From Owenia fusiformis (taxonomy: Eukaryota > Annelida > Polychaeta > Sabellida > Oweniidae), in contig CAIIXF020000012.1 in assembly GCA_903813345.2 (NCBI GenBank), forward strand, positions 34,918,572 to 34,982,571: 64,000 nucleotides of DNA. Reading direction: 5' to 3'. Positions 13,801-26,087 of the stretch are shown here, piece after piece. The number at the start of each line of letters is the position of its first letter. Position 1 is the first letter of the stretch. A program made the translations under genes and the position numbers. The notes beneath the pieces were generated by a model. The model saw only the letters and a list, made by a program, of their open reading frames with translations, ran no database searches and had not been told where the DNA came from.

Positions 13801-16800
13801 AATATAGTGTCGAGATGAAGGTTATGTATAGGGGATTGCAGAAATATAGTCATTGTATGGGCTAATTTGTTCGAAAATGGCGATATGTACCCCAGAAGGT
13901 GTGAGTACCGTAATCCAACACCAAATTCGAAAATTCAGAACAATACTTTACACATATGGCGTTCGTGATCAACTATAAAACGCTTACCCCCCCCCCCATA
14001 GTGTTAGATATCAAAATGTACCTGTTCATATAGGGGTTCGATTGATCTACATCAAATTATAGGGAGTCCGGTTACTTTTTGAGATATCAGCGTCCATTTA
14101 TTGTAACTCACGTTTGCTACCATTTCCTCAATTCTGAGATGACAGGCAACGCGTAGTAGACATGCTCACGTCGGAACTATATTTTGACCTACATCGCTAT
14201 TTTCGTAATTTAAATGAAAGTTGAACTGTCCTCCTCTATATTTTGATACAAAATAGTGGCATACTAGGTACCCTAGAAGTCAACTATGGCGTTATTTAGT
14301 ACAAAACCACAAGTTTTTAAATGGACTATACCTTTTGGCGGATGGATATGGAACCTCATACCAGAACTCAGAGGGGGAGAAACACCAGGGTTCAAAGATG
14401 ACATACGCTTATAATGTAAATCTGTATTGAGATGACATCGTCGCTGATTGGTCAAAAGTCGACAATCAAATGACGTCATCAATGGCGGTTTCAAAATTTT
14501 CGAAATACGCTTCGAATAATATTATTTTCATTTCTGGCGTGTTAACCAATATCATAGCTACTCATTTCACATCAAGATAAGGAAAGGTGTACGGAATATG
14601 CCTATGTCAATTAAAACATCCCATCGAAGTGTAATGTTTGATAACTAGCCGATGAAAATTCGAACGAACGAAGGTGGTAAGCAAGAGAGGTAATTATGTC
14701 TGTCATCTTTAAACTCTGGGGCTTTCCCTCCTCTTACCAGAACTTGAATTTTGTGATTTTTTTCAATATTTTTCAATGATTTACCGTAGTGACACCCTAA
14801 CGTATCATAACTTCCGGAATGACATGCCTTTCGGAAAATTTTTGGGAATATTTTCACTTCATTTACATTTCTTGTATAACTGTACTTATTGTTGATCAAG
14901 TTATGTTCTTGCTATTTTTAACAGTTAACAAGCTGTAGGTAGATTAAATCCTACAGGGAGCTCAAGTTGGAACTAGATCTATACGTAATCATTTAGTAAA
15001 CTGGACTGGGAAATCAGAGGTCGAAGGGTTTTTCAATATTAAAATATATTCCAAAAATTCTTGACACCCAGTAAGTCGTAGGGTCGAAGGGTCGTAGGTC
15101 GAAGGGTTTTTAGTACATTCCTTAATCAGGAAGTCTAGAAGTAGTTCCAGCAAACAAAATGTGGACATGAAATATTTGGAATTTACAATGGTTTGAGGTT
15201 TATTATACTCTAACAATGCAAGAAGTGCATATTTTCATGCTCCTTCGTTGTTCCTGGGAAAGGTAAGATGATTTGTGGAAATTTTAGACTCTTGCAAATG
15301 TGTGACTGTTGCAAGGCTACTCCTTGAAACTTTCAAAAATTAGCCTCACTTCGCACTCTTCATGCTAGCTTTGGGGATCCATGCACCTCCAATTCATAGT
15401 TTGGAAAAATGTGTTTATGTGTGATGTTAACTTTGACATGTTTCATTAGTCAAGATACACCATTCATATACAAGTTAAACAGATTTTAAAAACATGTGTC
15501 TTTATCAAAAAATATGGCAGTCATTTTTTGTACTTATTATTTAATATAGCGTCGCCTTAATAAGATATCCAAATGTTCATGATTTTCTGATTTGTCAACT
15601 GCATATCAACCCCTCAAGCCAATATATATAATATGAGGGGAGATATTTAGACTAAAAAGCATAGCCCCTCTCACCTAACATTACACCTTACATTTTTATT
15701 TTCATAATTTTTATAATTTCAGTCGTTTCAAGGGAGTCAAGGAAGGGCGTACCTCTTCAACTCTGTGTAAGTATTTCATTTTCTGTGACCTCATCCCGTA
15801 TGTTACATTATAGCACATGTACTTGGTGTACTTTATGCTCTTGATGTACTTTATGCTAGATGTACTCTAAGCTAAATGTACTTCATGCTCTTCATGTACT
15901 TTATGCCAATGTACTCTAAGCTAATTGTACTTTATGCTCTTGATGTACTTTATGCTAGATGTACCCTAAGCTAAATGTACTTTATTTCTTCATGCACAAT
16001 ATGCTAAATGCACTTTATGTTCTTCATGTACTTTACGCCAATGTACTCTAAGCTAAATGTACTTCATGCTAGATGTACTCTAAGCTAAATGTACTTTATG
16101 CTCTTGTTATACTTTATGAAAGATGTACCCTAAGCTAAATGTACTTTATGTTCTTTATGTACTTTATGCTGGATGTACTCTTAAGCTAAATGTACTTTAT
16201 GCTCTTCATGTACTTTAATATACTCTAAGCTAAATGTACTTTATGCTCTTGGTGTACTTAATGCAGATGTACTCTAACTTAAATGTACTTTATGCTCTTG
16301 GTATACTTAATGTAGATGTTCTCTAACCTAAATGTATTTTATGCTCTTGGTGTACTTTATGCTAGGTGCACTTTACAAGGTATCTTGAAATTGACAGAAG
16401 GGCAAATTTGCTTTAAATTCCTTTTGACAATTTGGGCTAAACTTTTCAAAATTAAGGGCTTGTTTCAAAATCAGGCCCATTCATATGAACCCAAAAAAAC
16501 TTTTTGTTTCTACCATAAGTCCTTCTGGATGTAAACTCAAGTCCTGTATAATATATATGTAATATTCTTTCTTATTACCTAAAAAATAAAGATAAAAACT
16601 ACCTAGACTAATTTACTGATAAATACTCCCCATTATCAGTTGGCAATGATATGAAAAATATACTGGTAATTAAACCCCTAGATTTGATGCATACAGTTAT
16701 TACCCTGGATCTATATGGACATGACATTTAACATGCCTGCATTGCTCAACTAATCTTGCTCATCTAGATATAAGCGGGTGGATATACCGAGGGAGGGTTT

Positions 16801-19800
16801 GTATATTGGGGGATAAGAGGGAGGGACAGAGGGAAAATGTCTTATCCTGATGGATAAACCCAATATACAATCCTGACCAGAGGATGACCTATTTATCAAA
16901 AAATATAATTCATATACAAATGACAAAATTACAATAAACTACATGTACAATACTTACAATAAATTACATGTACAATAATTACAATAAATTACATGTACAA
17001 TAAAAGTTCATAAAATCTTGGGATACTCTGTTCAGTTTACATTTCAGGGAAATATACAAATATGAATCATATCTAATATTACCCACCTTAAAAGATGTAC
17101 ACAATGATAAAGACTTAGCTTGCGATTAACGAAAAGGTTATTCACTTCTTCAAATAGCAAACACACGGAAATCTTCGATAAAAGGGATGATAAAATTAAT
17201 GCTTCATTGCAACAAATCATTTAAGCATTCTTTTTAATTCGATAATTTAAAATGATCAGATAAAAGATTAAAATCATAAAAAACCTGGATGTATAGCATT
17301 TAAAGGTCACCTTATCCATGAAAGTAAAAATAGAAATTCATGCTCATTTACAGCTGTGGAGTTGTAATGAGCATAATATCAATAACAGTACAGCTAACAA
17401 CGTTCAACAATATTTCCAAGGTCAAAACACTGATAAATCACTCAATATATTAACCTGGTTATCCAGCCTTTAGGGTACATTTTAAAATACAGTTAAATCT
17501 GTAAAGGGGAACAACTTATATTAACCTGATTTTTCAGCCTTTTTGGTTGCCTTCAAAATACAGTAAAACTATATACAGTAACACTTGTAAGTCTCTTGAT
17601 AAATTGAATAAGGGTGTATTTATATATGACCGTGGAGCAAGTGAATTTGTTGCGTAAAATCATGTGCAAATATGCATCCTAAATGTTAAATGAACCTCTG
17701 TAACCTAAAGGTACCTAATGTGTTCCTAATACACATGTTTTACTGTACTTGAACACCCTCCCATTATTTTTCTATGATTATTTTTTGTTGTATATTTCTT
17801 GTATGAAATTATTTCAGAGTGATTGTTTTATTGAAAACAAAGAGTAACATTTGAAAGTATGAAACCAAAGTTAAGTTTAATTCATAAACATTAATATTTT
17901 TAACAATTCCAGTTTAATTTATTTTGCTCAATTGTTTATGCCAGTACAAAAATATTTAATATTAATATTTGAAATTAACATTTCAAGAGGTGTTAATAAT
18001 CCACGATTCATTACATTTGCAAAAATTATTATTTCTCAATATTAATAATTAATTGTGATATATCATTCCAACTTGCCAGAGTTAATCAATCAAAGTAAAG
18101 TACATTTCACGATTATTTGAAAGTAAACGAGTCAACATCCCTGGGGTGAGTTTAATAAAGGAATATTGACGGTTCCTCACATAAACCAATTCTGGATAAA
18201 TTGTTTTTATCTTCGTGCTAATTTGAGAAAAGTTAGACAGATTATTGATTTGACCTTCATAATGCCATTTTGCGTAGGCACGTCGTAATACTTTCAAGAT
18301 CTAGGTCTTTATTAGCTGCTTGCTGTTTGTTTAGTGAACTGTTTTCCTTATGTGCTCATGTCTGTTTTATCTCAATTTGTGTTTTTGTTTTTCAAATGTT
18401 TTTGCTGCTTCCCAGGTGAGGTATCCTGTATAAATAGGAATTAAGTCCATTCATGTATATAATGTTCAAGAATTTGAATGTTCAATTTTTCTACTTCCAG
18501 AGTAAACGTAGGATGTGGGGCGGCGGAGGAACGGGTCCTCTTAACGGGGTTACATGCTGTTGCTGACATCTATTGCGAATGCTGTAAAACGACACTCGGC
18601 TGGAAATATGTGAGTCAGTTTCCTACCCATAGCAAGAGTGTGATATCAGACGCTCTTCAAATTAGAGATGAATATTTAATGGAGCTCCAATAAAATTGTG
18701 TTTAATTACTTTTGCTAAAATTTGTACTGCTTGAGACTCTAATACCCTAAATTGGATGAAGAGGAATAAATAAAATCTAAAAAATCTAAGTACCGTACAG
18801 TACTGTGATCACTGGACGGCATCATACTCTAACTGAACCCTATGATACCATATTTTTAATGTACTGTACAGTACTGTGATTTTAGAGTTGGGATTTGGAT
18901 AAACACTTTTTGGGTCTCAATTTTGTTATCTCCCATTGACTTACATATCGATAAACCATGAAATGTGAACACCTGCTAATCTGAACACTCTTAGCCAGTC
19001 TTACTGTAAATTTAAGACCAAAGACAAAGTCAAGGGTGATTTTCCTGTGAAGGTTATAAGAGACAAATTGGCTTTGATTGAATATATGGGACGCAATCTT
19101 CTAAGGTCGCCTTTTACAAATGGTATTGATTGCTTATTACTAAGGATGCTTCGTCAGCGCCATTCAGCTAAATTAATGCTATATATGGTATCATCGCTGT
19201 CACAGCGCATGAGGTAAATAACAAATCACGGAATCTGTGACTCAGATGTAATTTTGATTCAGTTGTTTTCGTGCCTGATATATCGGTTTAAATTAATATC
19301 ACGTCCTGGCTTTCAAATAGGCAAAATTGAGTAATTTGTTGCTGGATAAAAAGGAAATTAGGAAATACGAAAATCAAATGAATTTAATAGAAATTCTAAA
19401 CATAGAATAATCGTAAGATGTACACAAAATCTAAATTCATAGTAAAAACTGAAAAATATTTATCTCAATAAGGAATATCAAACAATAAGAGGGGGGAAAC
19501 TAGAAAATTAGATGGAAATTCTGAACATAGAATTAATTGTAAGAGGTACACAAAATCGAAATATATTGTAAAAACTGGAAAATATTTATCTCAAGGAATA
19601 TCAAACAATAAGATGGGGGGGGCAAAACTGCTTTTTAAACCTAGACTATCAGCAAAAATTTTCTTAATACTCGAGTAATATTATATGATAGATAAAACAG
19701 TAAGCAATGAAACAAAAATTCCAATCATGTTTTACGCCAAGGCTCTTAAAGATGTTATCATCGCCTCTACTCATCTCTTTTATTTGATTGGTTGACTAGG

Positions 19801-20274
19801 CACACACCTCCTTAGTAGCGTTCAGTTTCATAGCATCTCTGGAATATCTTATTGAATTCCATATTATTACGAGGAAAATTGATCTTGTGGTGTTACTGTA
19901 AACTTTTACTTTTGAATCATGTCATAGTACAGTGAAACTAGTACAAGTATATCCGAACACCTCTCTCTTATCTGAACACCTCGCAAAGCTGAACACCTCT
20001 CTAATCTGAACATCTCACAATACAAACACTTTTTTCAGTCCCAAATTTATTTTCTATTATTGACTTACATTTATGAAACCTTAAAATGTAAACACTTACT
20101 AATTCAAATAATTTTGATTTTGATGAGACAGGTTTGTGTTTATTTTCTTTATTTTTTAATTTTATTTATTTTTTTTGATTTCAGGAACATGCTTTCGAAT
20201 CCAGTCAAAAATACAAAGAAGGAAAGTTTATCATAGAACTAGCCCACATGATAAAAGACAACGGGTGGGATTGA
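10855..20274 (+). CDS. Yippee-like protein (YPEL1-4 group), five exons
   Basis: Coding exons are 10855-10872, 11422-11508, 15723-15766, 18501-18609 and 20185-20274, all with GT-AG borders. They join to a 115-residue protein, close to the 117-121 residues usual for YPEL1-4. The Yippee zinc-binding pattern C-x2-C-x52-C-x2-C is exact: Cys19, Cys22, Cys75 and Cys78. The core [15 protein letters not shown] and the end [14 protein letters not shown] are near identical to vertebrate YPEL2 as I remember it. YPEL proteins are small zinc-binding proteins seen at nuclei, centrosomes and the spindle, and are linked to growth control; the exact activity is unknown. The oddities are a short start (MVKTFQ), one extra Lys (residue 12) before Cys13, and Cys at 77 where vertebrates have Asn. 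Introns 2 and 3 are large and full of repeats. The start is the only ATG that joins in frame to the conserved TFQAYLP stretch. Confidence 0.96.
11881..15556. mobile_element. TTAA-flanked DNA transposon with arms of about 0.8 kb
   Basis: A 3676-bp element in intron 2 of the Yippee-like gene. TTAA lies on both sides (11877-11880 and 15557-15560) and the ends are exact inverted repeats starting GGCGACGCTATATTAAATAA. The inverted arms run about 11881-12690 and 14795-15556; the right arm carries about 100 bp extra near 14890-14990. TTAA targets are known for piggyBac, Kolobok and Sola3; the GG start leans to Kolobok. No transposase frame is seen, so it is non-autonomous. The loop (12.7-14.8 kb) shares blocks with the nested elements at 41.5-46.6 kb. 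Confidence 0.85.
12966..12979. promoter_or_regulatory. perfect RFX X-box palindrome
   Basis: GTTGCCATGGCAAC matches the RFX consensus (GTNRCC, spacer, RGYAAC). It lies in the loop of the TTAA element within an intron, so any regulatory use is only an inference. Confidence 0.35.
15818..16372. repeat. minisatellite in Yippee intron 3
   Basis: A decayed tandem repeat built on ATGTACTTTATGCTCTTG alternating with ATGTACTCTAAGCTAA, about 20 bp per word and arranged in pairs. It starts about 50 bp after the exon 3 splice donor. Confidence 0.9.
16373..18500. other. rest of Yippee intron 3
   Basis: Mostly plain AT-rich intron. About 16918-17001 holds three copies of a 27-bp unit with TACAATAAATTACATG. 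A small MITE lies at 17561-17745. The polypyrimidine tract TTTTTCTACTTCCAG leads into exon 4 at 18501. Confidence 0.6.
17561..17745. mobile_element. small pogo-like MITE
   Basis: A 185-bp element with TA on each side (17559-17560 and 17746-17747) and inverted ends CAGTAAAAC(T/A)..GT. Same end sequence as the element at 5455, but with a much shorter interior. Confidence 0.6.
18938..19012. mobile_element. pogo-like MITE fragment
   Basis: Carries the inner words of the family (CCCATTGACTTACAT, GTGAACACCTGCTAATCTGA) and ends near TTACTGTA. Only this part is left, in Yippee intron 4. Confidence 0.5.
19393..19622. repeat. tandem duplication of about 120 bp in Yippee intron 4
   Basis: Two copies, about 19393-19495 and 19505-19620, share ACATAGAAT, GTACACAAAATC and AATATTTATCTCAA, each ending in AAGA followed by a G run. 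Confidence 0.75.
19932..20141. mobile_element. decayed pogo-like MITE next to Yippee exon 5
   Basis: Begins CAGTGAAACTAGTACAAG, continues with ATCCGAACACCTCT words and ends near GAGACAGG, about 45 bp before the exon 5 acceptor at 20184. The family likeness is clear, the ends less so. Confidence 0.5.
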
Positions 20275-21790
20275 TTACCATGGGAATGAAACAACATTTT
20301 GGGTTGCTATGGCAATGGAGTAATATCACCATAGCAACCATGTCTTTCCATGGAGAAAATGGCTGGAAAAGGCTAATTATGTCAAAATAACAATATTAGT
20401 GGTGAGAAATTCTGAGTTGAAGCTAAGAGACTTCTAATTGTAATTGTAAAGACATTGAAAAGAGACAACTTATAAAAAGGAAGTGACTTGATAAGGAATG
20501 GGATTTTATAAACAGATATAAACGGTATTGTCATGGATACAGTGTAAAACTAGACTTGATTGACAATGTTACGGGTTAAAGTAATACAGAAATGGACTGC
20601 CAGAGTGAAGATAGTAGAATATGCCAAGTATAAGACGAATCGTGCGATGGATACATTTATTAGGAACGTGTGATTTTCCAACGCAGGGAAACCTAAATGC
20701 TCACTTGGGTCGCCCCGCTCATTTGCTGGATCAATGCATCAAGTTTGTCTTTCAAAGGTGAAGAGATATAAAGCACAATGTCAAATGTAGGATTCAGTTG
20801 CCATGGTAACCAAGTATTTAGCATCAAATATATGAGCCACAAGCTCAAAAGCTAATAAAGATGGTCAGCTGAACATTTGGATTTTTCAAGATAAGATCAG
20901 CTTGAGTTGTGTCATACAAAAATGTTACCATGACAACAAGTTGGATATAATGAATTACAAAGTTTCGTTATTGAGGGGCATTGGATACCATGCGCTACAA
21001 GATCCTCAAAAAGTGGGAAACATCTTGGAAATATCTCTGGAAATATCTGGGAATGATTGTTTCTTGAGTCGCCTGTTGGAATGCAGACACGAATCGATAC
21101 GAGGATCGCTAAAAGTGGAAATGCATTATCTGACTGCACCTGGAATCTTTGGAATCGGTATGGTATAAACTTGTGTCCAGAGATTACTTACAATGAAAAT
21201 ATGTAATGACATGTGGTTTAAAAGGTTAACCCATGATTGAATGTATTCAACGATTAAGCATGAAATTGAAATGTATTTTCTGAGATGTATTTTACCATCT
21301 GAATGAGTAGGGGTGTATTTTGTACTGAAAGTAAATGGCATGTTGCTTCATGCACAATGGGAATTTTTGAGATGTATTCTCTGAATACATGTGATAAAAT
21401 GTGAAAATGTGAAACATGGATGTAAAATGTGAAAAAAGGATGATGTAAAGGCATATCCATTTGTTGAAGAGATTCAGTTTGGATTGTAGAATTTGTTAAA
21501 TTGACTCGAAATGAGCTCATGAGCTGTTCAAAAAGCATCAGACTGTAAAGCAGACAGAAGCTAAGATTTGAAATGTATTACAAAAGACTGAGAAGTATTT
21601 CGTTGATACGTATTAGAATGATTTTATAGACAAGTTACATTCAGAAATGACAAACTTAGCCCAATGGGCAAAAACTACTTGCAGTATGAAGTCTGTGTGT
21701 TGACACAAACACGATCTTGACCAATTTTTTAATATGGGTAAAAACACCCAAAGATATTTTTTGTAAATAAAGTCACATATGTATATTTCT
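20275..21790 (+). other. probable 3' UTR of the Yippee-like gene
   Basis: No further coding sequence. A perfect 11-bp hairpin (20302-20312 with 20330-20340, arm GGTTGCTATGG) sits 28 bp after the stop. An X-box-like GTTGCCATGGTAAC lies at 20797-20810. An AATAAA at 21766-21771 is a plausible poly(A) signal. The transcript end is inferred, not shown. Confidence 0.45.
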
Positions 21791-24700
21791 ATATTGGAGT
21801 TTTAACCCAAAGGATCCATTTATGTAAAATACTAGGATATGGATGCCATTTTGGGACTGTAAGGGTTAATGCATCAATATCGAAATATACAACATTTTTG
21901 TAATACTAAACTGACAAAGTAACATACTCATTTCAGATACCATTCATAACTATACATGTATCATGTAAATCAAACTTCTTCCTTATTATGTGCCACGGCC
22001 ACTTCTCTGTGGAAAGCAGGTGTGGCCCTTTGAAAAAGTGGGCATGGCACATAATAAACTTTCGCATTGGTTTCCAAAGATTTTCATCACATTCAACTTT
22101 TTGTAAAATTATTTCATATTTGCATTATTGTTGCTATAGATAGTTTTGCCTTGAAAGCAAAAATTGTTGTTCATAAACTAGGGAAAGTTTCTCGAAAATA
22201 TCCTTAAATATTATTCTCAGTTTCAGTTTTCCTGATGTTTTGTCCATCAGTTTGCCAAATATGGTAATATTATTATTACATGCATAGGCTTTGCCAAATA
22301 TGGTAACATTCTGTGTTTGAATCTTCCTGTGATTGCCAATGAAGAAATAGGCCACATTTCGTTGGAAAAAGAGAAAAACATAATTAAGAGCTGCCTGTTG
22401 TTGTTTTTGTTGTAATATTGCCATTTTTGTTGTAATATGGCAATTACATTGTTGTTGTTTGACACAAATTATTTTTCTGTTATTTAAATGGAATTCATTG
22501 GGTAATTTGGAAAAGAAATTTCATTTCATGCAAAAAAATGCAAAAAAGGCACAAGTATAATGTTCATTGTTTTGCACTGAAATACAATGCTTCAATTTGA
22601 TATATAACACTGATCTCAATTTATAATTGAAAGATATATGGTGGTAGACTACATTTGAATTCAAATGTTGGTGAAAAAATAACCTGATGGTCAAGCCTTG
22701 TATCCTGAAATTTTTCACTCAAAATTATTTTCTTACATTTCCTTAATGTAGTGCTAACTACATGCCTGTTTATCTGTTTTCCTAGACTCTTTACCTTAAT
22801 CATTGCCTCTTTTCTTAATCCTTGCCTCTTTACCTTATTCCTTGCCTCTTTTCACTTTATTCCTTGCCTCTACCTTATTCCTTGCCTCTTTTCTTTATCC
22901 TTGCCTCTTTACATTATTCCTTGCCTATTTTCTCAATCCTTGCCTCTACTTTACCTTGTTCTATGCCTCTTTACCTCATTCTTTGCCTCTTTACCTCATT
23001 CCTTTCTGATTCAAATCATATTTTGCATTGAGGGCATGTCCAGCATGATATTTTTGATTAATGTATATTACAATACTTATTTATTAACTCCACTTCTCAC
23101 ATTTAGTTGTATAACTTATTTATTTGTGTTTTGGGTGTTTGCATCTGTTTTAATTTAATTTAATATATTTTATTTGCTTTGAGTTTAATGTTTTAATTAA
23201 CTCTTAAATAGCTGAGAATGGCACTAGTCACAGAACTGATATGAACACCAATGTTTCATTAAATATACTGTAAACCTTTTGAATTTTATCAATTTTATTG
23301 ATTTTTTAAATATTTTGTGCAATTAATGCCTCAGTCACTTTGATCTAAAACGACTGCAGCTTCCGAAAATGGAGAGAAATATGCAGCGTATAATAGTAAT
23401 TAGCAGTATGATGTAGATTTTCTGATTTTCTTTGTCGATTTTCTGAAGCTACGGCTGCCGTAGAGCAAATGTGACTACTTATTTGCCATTGAGTATGTCA
23501 CAGAATAGTCTTTCCCTTGTTTGGTGATGAGTATACTCATCTTTATAAACACATGTTATTGAAAAATGACTACTGGTGCAAATCCAGTGAAATGGTACAG
23601 ATTCCAGAGTGAAATTTTATGATGTTGCAAATTGTTGAAATTTTCTAGGTTTACAGTTCATCTTGATATACAATTTATTTGAGTTAATCAAATATTTTAT
23701 GATCGATTAAATTAGATATTTATTATTCAATCATGGTAAAGTCATGACAATGTTTAACACTTTTCGTGTAATACAACTTGCCTAAATAGCCTTTGTTCAG
23801 GTGGCTAAGGTAATGTAACGTTGCTATGGCAATCGTATCTTTGGAAACCAAACTCATTTATCATGCTTATGTTCATATTAACTGTAGCAGAGATTAGTAT
23901 TGCTTGAAACCCTGGATACAACGTCATGATCACTAATTTGTATAAAAAGCAGAAAATACAAAATCTTTGTTTCAAGAAGCAGTTATATATACATATGTCA
24001 TCCTGTTACCCTATTTGATTTGGTCGCTGTTTTAATTTGGTGATTTGAAAAAATTCACCATTTCAAGTCTTGATAATTTAGTTTAATTTTAGAGACATTG
24101 TACACTTTAATCTTAATGTTAGATACCAAACATATACCTACTGTTTCGTTGGAAAGGATTAATCAAAAATAAATCTTCGCCAATTTTCCAATTTGCCAAA
24201 TTCACCAAATTGAATAGCGCCAAATGAAGTAATGAAGCTCTTGTTCAGATGAGGAAATAGCCCAGAGCTCATAGATTCACCATAAAGGGGAACCTATAGA
24301 GGTTCATTATATGGAAGGACCCTCTATGAATTATGGGATATTACCTCTTCTTACATTGCAATTCATGACCATCTATGAATTCTGGGTTATTATCCCCTCT
24401 CCCTCTTTAAGGCAGAACCAGATCAGCTACATTAATGCATACTGTAAAGGGTGTACAAAAATAGAGTAACATATTCACAAACATGAATACAATGTGAATG
24501 TAATATTCCAATGAGATAATCTCACGAATGCTGTATACAGTGATTATCTTCCGAACATCATGAGGAAATATTTCATTCAATTTCAATTTGTGTATCGCTA
24601 TCGCTTGTGGTTTGGTTATTTCAAAGTTATCTTAAAATACAAAATAAGTTAAAGACACAAAAACGCAAACCACTGATTTCGGAATATCTGTAGAATCCTC

Positions 24701-26087
24701 TTGAATTTGTTTTTGTACAGGGAGCTCAAAAAATTGGACCGCCAAAATCACTTAATTTTTTGACACTACTTAGACTTTGGCACTTTTAGTCATTTTTTGA
24801 ACACCCTGAACAGTCAAACATTACTTGTACAATGACTTAGATATCAGATTTTGCTTCTAGGCATGCGTATGAAATTGTTCAAAACTTTATATTCAAGGGG
24901 AAAAGATTCCACTATAATTTTGTATTACCCTGTATATGATCAACATACGACTGTATGAACCTGAACTGTAAGTTTATGACAAAACAACATACTGCACCGC
25001 ACATTCATTTTGTATGGTATCATTTTTACTAAGAAGTCTGATAGACAAACGTGATATTTTCACCATGAATTTGTATGCCCAGTTAAACTTTGAATAATTT
25101 CAGTGGCACTTGACGCACTTAAAGGGGAGGTACCAATAATTTCTTTCACTTAAAGGGGAAGTCCTCAATTCTATGTTTCCCTTTTGACAGGTACCCTACT
25201 TGATAACAATTGAAATTTCATTTTTACATTTCCTTTTTTGCCTGAAATATTTTTATCATGCTAAATATTACGTCAGGCTCGAGGCTATTGATACATATTG
25301 ATATTAGTTGATTAAGCAAGATGCTATTAAATATCAATTAAATATCAATTATCAACTCAACAATGGTATACAAAATCCCTTTGACATATCACATTATATT
25401 TAACTTGGATTTTTCAGGGCTCACTAAATTCTGATGGTGAAAATGATCACGTTTGTATTAGACTTATTTAGTTTTTTTTATTTATTTGTATATATAGACT
25501 ACGTGTACATGTACGTGACTGCAGTATGGTAAAAACATTATAATGTGCTAAATGTATAAGGTTATCATTCATAGTGCTATAGATGGCGTTGATTGTTGGA
25601 ACCTGAATTTGGAATTTAATGGCTGCATCTAATTTTCATTTTCTGGCATTGGTAAACAGATAAATTCAACAAATTCAATTCAAATTCATTCAAATTTAAC
25701 AAGTTCATCCAATCATAACAAATTCAATTTAGATTCGTTCAAATTCAATCAATGAATAGCTCTCTTGTATCTTGAAGATAGGATTTATTTTTCCACAATC
25801 ATTGACGTTTTGTTTCATTTCACGTTTTCAATTTTGTTACATTTGGGTTCCAACAATCATTTTCAGTTAATGTATTGTAATGAATTATTGTATAATTGTA
25901 TTGAATGCTTTATCATTATTGTTGATTAAGTACGATTGTAATAAATGCTTAATATCATTGTTGTTTTTCAAGCAATAAAAAATTAAAATACAATTATATT
26001 GTTTGTACATGTATTAATGAGTACAGAGAATCGCATGGTAAGAGGCAGGCTAGACGTCGTCATGTGATTGCGCAACAATTTATTTAT
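21791..26087. other. intergenic between two converging genes
   Basis: No gene is recognised. The stretch is AT-rich with scattered simple sequence. A Leu/Pro/Ser-rich frame at 22751-23158 is only the translation of the repeat described separately. At about 25675-25760 a CAAATTCAATT-like word repeats. The minus-strand gene's poly(A) signal may be the TTTATT copies at 26079-26099. Confidence 0.5.
22776..23010. repeat. pyrimidine-rich minisatellite
   Basis: About twelve imperfect copies of a 17-19 bp word, TTATTCCTTGCCTCTTTA. All three plus-strand frames stay open through it and give low-complexity Leu/Pro/Tyr/Ser strings. Confidence 0.85.

Noticed and set aside
22751-23158. 135-codon Leu/Phe/Tyr-rich frame
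   Set aside because: Mostly translation of the CTTGCCTCTTTA minisatellite; two other frames are open through the same stretch.
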